A DNA stretch of 7,205 nt from the NCBI GenBank assembly GCA_946540675.1, contig CAMNIW010000067.1, positions 1-7,205 of the forward strand, in the 5' to 3' direction. This document shows positions 1 to 6,767 of the stretch, one piece after another. The translations under genes were made by a program, and so were the position numbers. Position 1 is the stretch's first letter; every line of letters begins with the position of its first letter. The notes beneath the pieces are model-generated. The model saw only the letters and a list, made by a program, of their open reading frames with translations. It made no database searches and had not been told where the DNA came from. The DNA is from an uncultured Clostridia bacterium (GTDB taxonomy: Bacteria > Bacillota > Clostridia > Christensenellales > Borkfalkiaceae).

Positions 1-67
1 GAACGCATCCGTCACCCGTCGCGCGGCAACGCGCGCCGTATAAAGCGTCAATTAAGTTTCCTTTCAT
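1..67 (-). other. Possible 5' end of a further gene, frame undecided
   Basis: An ATG at 65-67 opens a frame to the window edge (MKGNLIDALYGARC...), with only a weak GAG 9-10 bases upstream. A TTG at 49-51 with a better AAGGA 7 bases upstream opens another frame (MTLYTARVAARRVTDAF) to the edge. Both are under 25 codons and could be chance. The same stretch contains a small CGCGCG/CGCGCG dyad at 20-35. I cannot decide which, if either, is real, and I recognise no family. Confidence 0.25.
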
Positions 68-88
68 AATTATTCTCAACCGCTACGA

Positions 89-111
89 AAACGGCGAAAT
101 ATGCGCCGTTT
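89..111 (-). terminator. Candidate intrinsic terminator after the cassette
   Basis: In minus-strand RNA, AAACGGCG and CGCCGTTT form an 8-bp stem with a 7-base loop (CATATTT), starting 16 bases after the TGA of the lipoprotein gene. The stem runs into TTTT followed by CG, so the U-run is short and partly inside the stem. The position is right for the end of the cassette; strength is probably moderate. Confidence 0.5.
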
Positions 112-127
112 CCCATATTCTCCGTCG

Positions 128-1690
128 TCAATGTAATACTATAAGCGCGCCTTCGCCCGCGTCGAGCGTGAGCGGTATCTTCGTGCCGACCACGTCGCAC
201 CCGTCCGCGCGCTGAATCACCGTATATCTGTATTTTCCGTCGAATTCAAGCGTGACGTCGGCTTTGCCCGTTCTGCTGTAATTGACGACGTAAAACGCCG
301 CGCCGCCGTTATAATCGAAACAGCCGACAACGCAATCGTCGCCGCTTATCGCGCTGAGTTCCCTGTATTTCTCACCCGAAATTACCGTTTCGCCCTGCCT
401 GCCGTTGGTCACTATCGCTTCGGTGGCGACGTCGCCGTGAACGATAACTCCGTCGTTGTATGCCTTCATAAGATATTCGTCTACGGCTTTGACCTGCTCG
501 TTGGCGCGCTTGGCGTAATAATACCAGCGCGTAAGATTGGCGTTTGCGCCGATAAGTCCGTTGCGGTTTTCAAAATCGTAGGTGTGTCCCGTCTGATAAG
601 CGAACCAAAGGGGCTGTATGACCGGGAAATACTGTATAGCCTTGGCTCCGTAAGCAAGACTCATATTGACGTCGAGAAGAAGTTCGCCTTCCGACGGATA
701 CGGATCCACCGTATCTATCCACGACATCGAGTCGTTCCACTGTCCGCCTGCCTGCAACATACGCCAGAAAGGTATGTCGTACTTTATCGCGTATTCGCGG
801 TATATAGCGAGCCTGTTATAAAGGATCGACGTCATATTGGAATCCGAAGTCTCCGCGCTTTTATACGGATACTGCGTCGCCGAAAGCATCTTGGGACGGA
901 CGGTTTCCATATAGTTGGTTATATATTCGTCGTACGTTATCGGTTCGGAATATCCCCACATCGTCCAGGTGTTTTTCCACCAGCCGAGAACGTTTCCGTA
1001 CAAGTCGACGTCCAAGCCGTCGCTCTCGTCGCAAGCCTTTCTCAAAACGCCGAGATTCTTTATTTCGTGAGTGAACGGCTCGTCCTTGGCGTATATGCCG
1101 AGAACGTTCTTTCTCTCCCCGTTTTTGGTTATGTCCGCCATTATTTGTTTTAGTTTGTTCTTGCCCGACTCCTTGCCGAGTTCCATATTTTCGACGGCGT
1201 ACGGCGACGTCTTGTCGCCGAGTTGCTGCTGTACGTACTGAACGTTGAAATAATAGCCTATCCCGTGTTTTTCGGCGAGATCGAGCATACGGTTAGCCGT
1301 GGCGTTAGCGCCGTCGTTCATCCACATATCTCTCGAATATACGAGCATATTTATGCCCGCTTCTTCAAGTTTTCCGTATACGTAATCGGAAATCAGTTCC
1401 TTTATCTCGTTTCCGTCTATGCTTCCGCCCGAAGTCGTCGGCCCGTAAAATCCGCCTATCGGCATTACTTCGTCGCCGCCGAGATAGTCGTAATAAAGCG
1501 TCGCATAGTGCTTCGGATCGGTCTTCGAAGCGGCGGTATAATCCATACCTTCTTCGTATAAAACGACGTCCCCTGCCGCAACCGTTCCCTTTCCGTTGTT
1601 TTTCTTATCTTCGGCGGTCCCGCAGGACGTAAGACCTAAAGTCAACGTTGCCGCTAAAGCGAAGGACAATAATTTTTCGGTTCTTTTCAT
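128..1690 (-). CDS. Surface lipoprotein with a glycoside-hydrolase-like TIM barrel
   Basis: From the ATG at 1690 the protein has 520 residues. The signal is MKRTEK, a hydrophobic stretch, then a canonical lipobox LTS-C23, so it is anchored outside the membrane. Eight candidate barrel strands can be traced: PIGGFYG (77), INMLVYS (113), GIGYYFNV (143), NVLGIYAKDEP (195), DVDLYGN (227), KMLSATQY (267), PFWRMLQ (307) and AKAIQYF (349). The DEP motif (Glu204) at the end of strand 4 is where clan GH-A enzymes carry the acid/base. The segment SEGELLLDVNMSLAYGAKAI (333-352) matches a pattern common in barrel hydrolases of the GH42/DUF4091-like kind. Residues from about 415 onward form a C-terminal beta-sandwich ending GEGALIVL, also usual in such enzymes. 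No Glu follows strand 7, so the nucleophile is uncertain. It is the last gene of the cassette and probably trims glycans whose products feed the importer. The exact GH family and substrate are unknown. Confidence 0.85.
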   Translation of the reverse strand: MKRTEKLLSFALAATLTLGLTSCGTAEDKKNNGKGTVAAGDVVLYEEGMDYTAASKTDPKHYATLYYDYLGGDEVMPIGGFYGPTTSGGSIDGNEIKELISDYVYGKLEEAGINMLVYSRDMWMNDGANATANRMLDLAEKHGIGYYFNVQYVQQQLGDKTSPYAVENMELGKESGKNKLKQIMADITKNGERKNVLGIYAKDEPFTHEIKNLGVLRKACDESDGLDVDLYGNVLGWWKNTWTMWGYSEPITYDEYITNYMETVRPKMLSATQYPYKSAETSDSNMTSILYNRLAIYREYAIKYDIPFWRMLQAGGQWNDSMSWIDTVDPYPSEGELLLDVNMSLAYGAKAIQYFPVIQPLWFAYQTGHTYDFENRNGLIGANANLTRWYYYAKRANEQVKAVDEYLMKAYNDGVIVHGDVATEAIVTNGRQGETVISGEKYRELSAISGDDCVVGCFDYNGGAAFYVVNYSRTGKADVTLEFDGKYRYTVIQRADGCDVVGTKIPLTLDAGEGALIVLH

Positions 1691-1697
1691 ATCTTTT

Positions 1698-1703
1698 CTC
1701 CTT
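1698..1703 (-). promoter_or_regulatory. Ribosome binding site deciding the lipoprotein start
   Basis: AAGGAG lies 7 bases before the ATG at 1688-1690. A GTG at 1715-1717, which overlaps the preceding TGA as GTGA, would add nine residues ahead of the signal peptide, but it has no good ribosome binding site. The ATG at 1690 is preferred. Confidence 0.8.
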
Positions 1704-1713
1704 GCTATGAAAA

Positions 1714-3309
1714 TCACTTTCCGAGTTTGTTTCTGAGAAGGTCGCTCGGGTCGGGTTTCGTAGTATAGTCAAAGTCTTCCGCCGTCTTGAAAATGTTGGA
1801 TCTGAACGGAATTATTTTACCCGTCGGGCGCACGTCTTTTTTGTCGAGATTGGTTATTTCGAAATTGTCTATGCGCATATTGAGCGCGCTCACGCACTCT
1901 ATTCCGTTGGCGGGGATCGCGCTGTCGCCGTAAGAATATATCCTGACGTAGCCCGTTTGCATCGCGCCCAGATCGTAATGGAAACGCGCTTCGCCGTAAT
2001 CGGCTTCGTCGTCGAGTTTGTAATACATATCCAAAGCGCCGTCTATTACGGTGAATTTAACGTTTACCGTCTTATCTCCGACGTAGTTTTTGTTCCATAT
2101 ATTCTGCTCGCCCATCGACGTTATCTTGACGGCTTTTCCGTTGCGCCAGAGAACATAGCGGTTGTTTATCATACCGGACGTCGGATTGACGTGATCTATT
2201 TTCTTCAACGCCCCGTCGTGCTGCAAATAATCGAATTGAAGGAAAGTCGCCTGTATGCCTTCTGACGGCGGATCGTCGTAGTTCTTTACGCCGAAACCTA
2301 TCATAAACCAATTGCTGATATATTGGAGTATCGCTCCGTCGTCGGCAACGATCCCTTCCCTTGCGAGAAAGGGCACGTCGAATTTGAGTTCGAAATTGGA
2401 GAACGCTTCCTTGGTCGTGAAATAGCACGTTCCCGCGTTTTTGAATACGAGTTCGCCGTTTTCGACGTATATACCCGACGGCGACGCGGGAGAGACCGCG
2501 GACTGAGAATAGAACATATTAGCGTTGTATCCCCTGTCTTCAAAGGTTTCTTTATACGTGTCTACCGTTTCGGGTGCGTCGTACGTATAGGACAGCGCTT
2601 CCATATCGGCAAGGGTGAATTTGTTTCTCTCTTCGCCCGAAGATACCGAAACTATGCCCATAGCGCCGCTGACGTCTATCGTGAAAGCCTTGCCGTCAAG
2701 GATCTTTACATCGTTGTCGTTACAACGGAGAGTAAGATAGGTCTTGCCGTTTACGTCCACGCGGAGATTTACCTTTATCGCGGTGTTGAGCGATAAAAGC
2801 GAATATTTACGCTTCGCGCTGACCGCGCTCGGCTCGCCGGCGGTCTTATACTCGTTGACCGCGACGTATATCCCGTCGTCGTAAGTAAACTCTATTTCGG
2901 CGGAGTTTACCGCTCCGACGCTGTCTTTGGATCGCTTTAATCCGAACACCAAGGACACTTTTCCGCCCGAAACTATTTTCTCGACGTTCATATCGAGCGA
3001 AAGAGAAAAGAGATCCTTTATGCCGTATTCCTTATAGTTGTTAGCGGACGCCTTGGATATAATGCTCGCGGTCTTGCCGCAAGAGTCGTCGAATACGATT
3101 TTGTCGTTCTTTGCGTAAACGTTGCCTTTGATGAAAAAGTCGCCTTCGTTTATGTACGACCCCGATACCGAAGCCGAACTCATAATGTAGTTCTCCGAAG
3201 AGCCTGCGCCGACGTTTTTAGCGTTTATCGCGGCAGGAAGCGCGAGCGCCGTGACCGCGGCGCAGGATAACGCCGCCGCAAAAATCCTGTTTATCCCCTT
3301 TTTCGTCAT
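1714..3309 (-). CDS. Secreted protein with two LamG/concanavalin-like regions, function unknown
   Basis: The protein has 531 residues. A signal peptide is clear: KK near the start, a hydrophobic stretch at about 9-27, and likely signal peptidase I cleavage after Ala27 or Ala30 (LPAAINA-K). There is no lipobox Cys, so it is released or held by binding. Two similar beta-rich regions follow. Region 1 (about 45-245) runs from a 'GDFFIKGNVYAKNDKIVF' type opening through FSLSLDMNVEKI and VSLVFGLKR. Region 2 (about 250-487) starts at YKETFEDRG and contains the matching FELKFDVPF, FMIGFGV, VNVKFTVIDGALDMYYKL and a closing MRIDNFEITNL strand. This arrangement (damaged-edge strands, 'sheet F-E-L-K-F-D', then a final DNF strand) resembles LamG/DUF1080-like concanavalin folds that bind or cleave glycans. 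A non-beta tail of about 40 residues follows (488-531, ending DPSDLLRNKLGK). I see no catalytic motif. Its overlap with the binding-protein gene links it to the importer; a glycan-capturing role is inferred. Confidence 0.85.
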   Translation of the reverse strand: MTKKGINRIFAAALSCAAVTALALPAAINAKNVGAGSSENYIMSSASVSGSYINEGDFFIKGNVYAKNDKIVFDDSCGKTASIISKASANNYKEYGIKDLFSLSLDMNVEKIVSGGKVSLVFGLKRSKDSVGAVNSAEIEFTYDDGIYVAVNEYKTAGEPSAVSAKRKYSLLSLNTAIKVNLRVDVNGKTYLTLRCNDNDVKILDGKAFTIDVSGAMGIVSVSSGEERNKFTLADMEALSYTYDAPETVDTYKETFEDRGYNANMFYSQSAVSPASPSGIYVENGELVFKNAGTCYFTTKEAFSNFELKFDVPFLAREGIVADDGAILQYISNWFMIGFGVKNYDDPPSEGIQATFLQFDYLQHDGALKKIDHVNPTSGMINNRYVLWRNGKAVKITSMGEQNIWNKNYVGDKTVNVKFTVIDGALDMYYKLDDEADYGEARFHYDLGAMQTGYVRIYSYGDSAIPANGIECVSALNMRIDNFEITNLDKKDVRPTGKIIPFRSNIFKTAEDFDYTTKPDPSDLLRNKLGK

Positions 3310-4808
3310 TTTGACCAGTCCTCCCAGTTCTCGTTTATTTTATTTATGAGAGCCGTCCATACTTTTTCGGAATCTTTTCTGTCTTTAGGATTAGCCGCGC
3401 AAAAAGGCATAATGTAACTTATTCCCAAATAGCCGTCCGAACCGAGATTGGTAAACACTTCGGACTTATCCACAAGTCCCGTGATCGCCGTCGCGGTATC
3501 GGTAAGAGAGAAAAGTTGTTTGTTCCATTCGGAAAGCGAAGATTTGTCGAATTTGCTTTCGTCCGTAAGTTTTGCCGCGTGCGGCATTTGGGTATAACTC
3601 ATACGCGTAACGATACCTTCGTCCGAATAATAATATTTAAGGAAGTCTTTGGCGCCGTCCGCCGCCTTAGAATACGCGGGCACGAAAGCATAATGCTCCG
3701 CTCCGTTATTGTAAAGGACGTTTCTCGCCTGCTTTATTCTCGCAAAGTCTTTTGCCGAACACAGCAAAGAAGAGTCCGCGCCTTCGTCTACCTGCTTTAC
3801 GATCTCGGAAAGCGTTTCGTCGGACATATCCGAGTTTTCGAGTTTCTCTACTATCGAACTTATTACGGGAAGTTTCATAATCGCCACGTTAGCCGTGCCG
3901 CTCGACTCGTTGAGAAGCCAACCGCCGTTTACGTTGAATACCGCCTGCCCCTGCAAAAACAAGGTTTGCACCTTGGTAAAGTTGGTGTTGGTGCATTCGG
4001 GATGAACGGTCGCGGGGGTAACTATCTTTTCCGCGACTTTAAGAGCCTTATATCTGCCGTCGCGCTCCGAAATAACCTGTTTTGACGGCGTGCTTCCGTC
4101 AATCGCGCGAAGTTGCATAAACGTGTCGTTATAATAATCGAGCCCGTCGTACTGCACCTGCCAGCCCGTCATCGGGTATATCCAATAACCGTTGCCGCCC
4201 GACGAATTGAAGAAAAGCCACGGCTTTACGCCGGCTTTGGAAAGACTCGCGTCGTTGGTAAGGTCTACCACGAGATATTCGAGTTCGTCCGTGGTTCTCG
4301 GGATCTCGTATTTTACCCCGTCTATTATATCGGTATTATAGACTATTCCGCACCACGCGTTGCCGTACGGAAGGAAATAAGACGTTCCGTCGGAATTTTT
4401 TACGCCGTTCAATAAACTCGGATATATTTTCTCCCTTATGGTCATACTCTCCCCGTCCGCGCGGGAATCGAGTACGTCGTCGAGTTTTAAGAACTCGCTA
4501 TTATATTGCATAGTGTTGAGCATTGTGAAATACAGGTCGTACGTATTGTCTTCGCCGAGATCCAACGTCTTTATTATCGTACTCGCGTTGGAATCGTAAT
4601 CGAGCGTCACGGTATACTCAGACTGCTTTTCGTTATAGTCGTCGACTATTTTTTGCATATACTCTACGCCTTCTCCGGCTTTCCAATAATAAATCTGGAC
4701 GTCGGTTGCGGTGTCGGGAACGTTTCCGCCGACGCCGCCGCACCCGACGGCTCCGAGCGCAAACGCCGAACATAAAACCGCACAAACAATCTTATTGCCT
4801 TTCTTCAT
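3306..4808 (-). CDS. Extracellular sugar-binding lipoprotein of the ABC importer
   Basis: This is the solute-binding subunit (SBP_bac_1 / UgpB-like, COG1653 type) that captures the sugar outside the cell and delivers it to the permease pair. It has 500 residues. The signal is KK at the N-terminus, a hydrophobic stretch at about 7-22, then a lipobox ending AVG-C23, so Cys23 would be lipidated. The mature part begins with a Gly-rich linker. VQIYYWKAGEGVEYMQKIVDDYN at about 37-59 is the typical first beta strand and helix. FLPYGNAWCGIVYNTDI at 145-161 matches the family segment 'PY...GL.YN.D', and FLQGQAVFNVNGGWLLNE at 284-301 matches 'F..G.AAM...G.W'. Many Trp and Tyr residues suit sugar stacking. 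AGGAG lies 7 bases before the ATG. The stop TGA overlaps the next start as ATGA. The ligand is unknown; the length suggests an oligosaccharide binder rather than a monosaccharide one, which is inference. Confidence 0.94.
   Translation of the reverse strand: MKKGNKIVCAVLCSAFALGAVGCGGVGGNVPDTATDVQIYYWKAGEGVEYMQKIVDDYNEKQSEYTVTLDYDSNASTIIKTLDLGEDNTYDLYFTMLNTMQYNSEFLKLDDVLDSRADGESMTIREKIYPSLLNGVKNSDGTSYFLPYGNAWCGIVYNTDIIDGVKYEIPRTTDELEYLVVDLTNDASLSKAGVKPWLFFNSSGGNGYWIYPMTGWQVQYDGLDYYNDTFMQLRAIDGSTPSKQVISERDGRYKALKVAEKIVTPATVHPECTNTNFTKVQTLFLQGQAVFNVNGGWLLNESSGTANVAIMKLPVISSIVEKLENSDMSDETLSEIVKQVDEGADSSLLCSAKDFARIKQARNVLYNNGAEHYAFVPAYSKAADGAKDFLKYYYSDEGIVTRMSYTQMPHAAKLTDESKFDKSSLSEWNKQLFSLTDTATAITGLVDKSEVFTNLGSDGYLGISYIMPFCAANPKDRKDSEKVWTALINKINENWEDWSK
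3320..3325 (-). promoter_or_regulatory. Ribosome binding site inside the end of the binding-protein gene
   Basis: GGGAGG lies within the codons for the last residues (WEDWSK) of the binding protein, 10 bases before the ATG at 3307-3309. With the ATGA overlap it supports translational coupling of the secreted beta-sandwich protein to the binding protein. Confidence 0.6.
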
Positions 4809-4832
4809 TTTTAGTCTCCTGTTTGTAATTAT

Positions 4833-4848
4833 CCGATCCGACGATCGG
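4833..4848 (-). repeat. Short inverted repeat between permease and binding-protein genes
   Basis: CCGATC (4833-4838) and GATCGG (4843-4848) can form a 6-bp stem with a 4-base loop, entirely within the 43-base gap. No U-run follows in the minus-strand RNA; the next feature is the AGGAG of the binding-protein gene at 4816-4820. It could be a minor stabilising hairpin that lets the binding protein be made in larger amounts, but a 6-bp palindrome can also arise by chance. Confidence 0.4.
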
Positions 4849-4851
4849 GAA

Positions 4852-5712
4852 TTATTCTTTTATTCCGCCGAGCGAAACGTTGCTCATAAGCGCGTTGTTG
4901 CACGAAACGAAAAGTATGAGCGGCGGTAAAAGCGAGATCGCGCAAGCCGCGTACAAGATATTCATCTTGGAATCGTACATCATCTGCGTGCGGAATTGAT
5001 ATATACCGACCGCAAGAGTCGGCATCTTGGGAAGATAGATGAGCGCCGAACCGTAAGAGTTCCACTCCGTCATCCATAAAAGCACGAACAGCGAGCCCGC
5101 CATCGTAACGCTTTGCGGAAACATTACTCTGAAATAGATCTGCCAGTCGTTGGCTCCGTCTATCTCCGCCGCTTCGGCGTAACTCCACGACATACTGCTG
5201 TAAAACGCGTGCATATATAAGAAGTTCATCGAAAATCCGCCGAGCGACGTCAGGATCATCAGTCGGGAATTTAAGAATTTGAGTTTATACAAAAGCCTGT
5301 ACATAGCGGAACCCGAACCGAAAATCGGAAGAGTTATTACCACTATGACGAGCATATAGATAAATCTACTGCCGAAAAACTTATATTTCGCAACGACGTA
5401 CGCAAACATAGACGTCACTAATATATTGAGCCCCGCTCCGAGAAGAGAGAAATAAAGGGAATTGCCGAGCAAGGTCATAAAACTCGCCCCGTTGGCGTTC
5501 ATTTCGCGGAAAACGTCGATATAATTTCCGAGTCTTATCGCGCTGAAACCGAACGGGTTTGCCGCGACTTCGTCCGCCGATCTCATCCCCGAATATACGC
5601 ACCAGAACAGCATATATACGTAAGAAAACGCAAATACGCAAAATACGGCGAACACTATGCAGTATAAGACCGTTTCGGCGGGAGTCTTGTGAATTTTAAG
5701 TTTGTTTTTCAT
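4852..5712 (-). CDS. Carbohydrate ABC transporter permease, MalG/UgpE/LplC type
   Basis: This is the second channel subunit, partner of the permease encoded just upstream (COG0395 type). From the ATG at 5712 it has 286 residues, normal length. Membrane segments are predicted at about 14-38, 80-105, 113-135, 150-170, 204-222 and 251-272. The EAA loop is textbook: YAEAAEIDGANDW at 178-190, followed by F-R-V-M-F-P ending at 199. The C-terminus SLGGIKE matches the short Gly-containing tail common in MalG-like proteins. The N-terminal region carries the usual periplasm-side segment with NPFGFSAIRLGNY at about 52-64, where MalG-like permeases generally have a P-x-x-[FL]-x-x-x-N-Y pattern. The gene is followed after 43 bases by the binding-protein gene, giving the order permease, permease, binding protein. 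Confidence 0.95.
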   Translation of the reverse strand: MKNKLKIHKTPAETVLYCIVFAVFCVFAFSYVYMLFWCVYSGMRSADEVAANPFGFSAIRLGNYIDVFREMNANGASFMTLLGNSLYFSLLGAGLNILVTSMFAYVVAKYKFFGSRFIYMLVIVVITLPIFGSGSAMYRLLYKLKFLNSRLMILTSLGGFSMNFLYMHAFYSSMSWSYAEAAEIDGANDWQIYFRVMFPQSVTMAGSLFVLLWMTEWNSYGSALIYLPKMPTLAVGIYQFRTQMMYDSKMNILYAACAISLLPPLILFVSCNNALMSNVSLGGIKE

Positions 5713-5718
5713 ATCCGA

Positions 5719-5725
5719 CCCCCTT
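5719..5725 (-). promoter_or_regulatory. Ribosome binding site of second permease, overlapping the preceding stop
   Basis: AAGGGGG lies 6 bases before the ATG at 5710-5712 and shares bases with the TAA stop of the first permease. It fixes the start at 5712. The same frame stays open far upstream inside the first permease gene, but that part reads as shadow sequence rich in Arg. Confidence 0.75.
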
Positions 5726-6680
5726 AATACTGCGTTTCTTCTATTCTCGAAGTGAGAAATTTTCTTATGAAAAGCGCGATCACGCAGGATACCGCCGTAA
5801 GCATAAGCCCCATCGCCGAAACCCTGTAAAGGTTGGGCGATCTCTCCGGATTGGTCGACTGCTGTACGCGAAGATACATCCAGTTGGCGACCGTCTGCGT
5901 GCCGTGATATCCGCCGCCCGTAAGAAGGAATACGTTGCCCGACGCGCCGAAAAGTCCCGCGAACGACGTCGTGAGAACGAGCACGAGCGTTGGCCATACG
6001 AGCGGTAAAATTATCTGAAACATCTCTCTTATCCAGCCGACTCCGTCGAGTTTTGCCGACTCTATAATTGAATCGGGTATGCGCGAAAACGTGCCGCCCC
6101 AAATAATGAGATTGCCCGGGAAGCCGAGCCATATAAGATTGAGAAATACCATCTTGTTGGCAAACGACGAGTCGACGAGCGGCGACGGCGTATAGTCAAG
6201 ACGGTAGAGAGATTGCAAAAGTTTGGGCATAAATCCCGAAGACGACATAAGTTCGGTATAGAAAAAACAAACGACTACCGAAGATACGAGCGACGGGATA
6301 TAGAACAATACGCGGAAAACTTTGTATCCCCATATCTTTTTATAGATAAAGTAGGATATAAAAAGACCTATCGGAAGAAGCACCATCTGTATGCCGAAAG
6401 TCTTGAACGTGTTGACGAAAGCGATCCTTAAATTGTCCGTTTCTTCCGAAGACCCTTCCCGTATCTTTTTGAAAATCCACTCGAAATTTTCAAAACCCGC
6501 AAAGACGAGTTTTCCGCCTTCGGGCTTCTGAAACGCCATTACGAACGAACTGAAATTGACGTATACGTAAAAAACGAGAAAGTTGACTATCGGAATAATT
6601 ATGAAAGACAATATAAAAAGCGTTCTCATTGCTTTTCTCTTGCCCGTATGGCGTTTTATTCCGATAGTCGCGTTGTTCAT
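5724..6680 (-). CDS. Carbohydrate ABC transporter permease, MalF/UgpA/LplB type
   Basis: This is one half of the membrane channel of a sugar importer of the CUT1 class (COG1175 type). The start at 6680 gives 318 residues, normal for the family. After a basic N-terminus (KRHTGKRK) there is a membrane segment at about 18-41, then an extracellular loop, and further membrane segments at about 95-115, 122-145, 176-196, 228-250 and 286-306, six in all. The cytoplasmic EAA loop that docks the ATPase is at 207-230, with ESAKLDGVGW and then the conserved ILP. The C-terminus is short and cytoplasmic (RIEETQY). The stop TAA lies 11 bases before the next permease gene and overlaps its ribosome binding site, so the two are co-translated, as expected for a heterodimer. 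The substrate cannot be read from the permease. No ATPase gene is present in the window. Confidence 0.95.
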   Translation of the reverse strand: MNNATIGIKRHTGKRKAMRTLFILSFIIIPIVNFLVFYVYVNFSSFVMAFQKPEGGKLVFAGFENFEWIFKKIREGSSEETDNLRIAFVNTFKTFGIQMVLLPIGLFISYFIYKKIWGYKVFRVLFYIPSLVSSVVVCFFYTELMSSSGFMPKLLQSLYRLDYTPSPLVDSSFANKMVFLNLIWLGFPGNLIIWGGTFSRIPDSIIESAKLDGVGWIREMFQIILPLVWPTLVLVLTTSFAGLFGASGNVFLLTGGGYHGTQTVANWMYLRVQQSTNPERSPNLYRVSAMGLMLTAVSCVIALFIRKFLTSRIEETQY

Positions 6681-6687
6681 AATAATA

Positions 6688-6691
6688 CTCC
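6688..6691 (-). promoter_or_regulatory. Ribosome binding site fixing the first permease start
   Basis: GGAG sits 7 bases before the ATG at 6678-6680. It selects that codon over an in-frame upstream start at 6743, whose extra 21 residues would run through the hairpin and look like translated non-coding sequence (Arg/Lys rich, with no membrane or signal character). Confidence 0.75.
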
Positions 6692-6703
6692 GTTTTTTTA
6701 TTC

Positions 6704-6735
6704 GTCGTTCCGTCGGGTGTTCCCGACGGAACGAC
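6704..6735 (-). repeat. Perfect 14-bp inverted repeat (strong hairpin) between two genes
   Basis: GTCGTTCCGTCGGG (6704-6717) and its exact complement CCCGACGGAACGAC (6722-6735) are separated by 4 bases. The hairpin starts 32 bases after the stop of the upstream gene and ends 23 bases before the permease start codon. In minus-strand RNA the stem is followed by an A-rich stretch (GAATAAAAAAACGG) and not by a U-run; the plus-strand direction has no U-run either. It is therefore not a canonical intrinsic terminator. Intercistronic hairpins of this kind are known in sugar-transport operons as 3'-end stabilisers or processing sites, and a long dyad could also be an operator. The structure is certain; the function is not. 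Confidence 0.85.
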
Positions 6736-6767
6736 TGAAACAATAATTTATGCCGCCCTTATACCCG

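Noticed and set aside
437..1153. Long open frame on the plus strand (238 codons) opposite the barrel lipoprotein gene
   Set aside because: It lies wholly antisense to a well-supported gene, has no ribosome binding site of note and no recognisable domain. Long antisense frames are expected from the codon usage here. The same applies to the other plus-strand frames opposite the binding-protein and sandwich-protein genes.
5713..6132. N-terminal extension of the second permease into the first permease gene
   Set aside because: The added 140 residues are Arg-rich shadow sequence of the first permease, and a strong ribosome binding site precedes the internal ATG at 5712.
6704..6735. Perfect hairpin as an ordinary intrinsic terminator
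   Set aside because: No U-run follows the stem in either direction; the minus-strand RNA has an A-run there instead.
6681..6767. Promoter for the permease operon in the spacer
   Set aside because: AT-rich bits such as TATAAG and TAAATTATTG are present, but I find no -35/-10 pair with proper spacing, so none is called.
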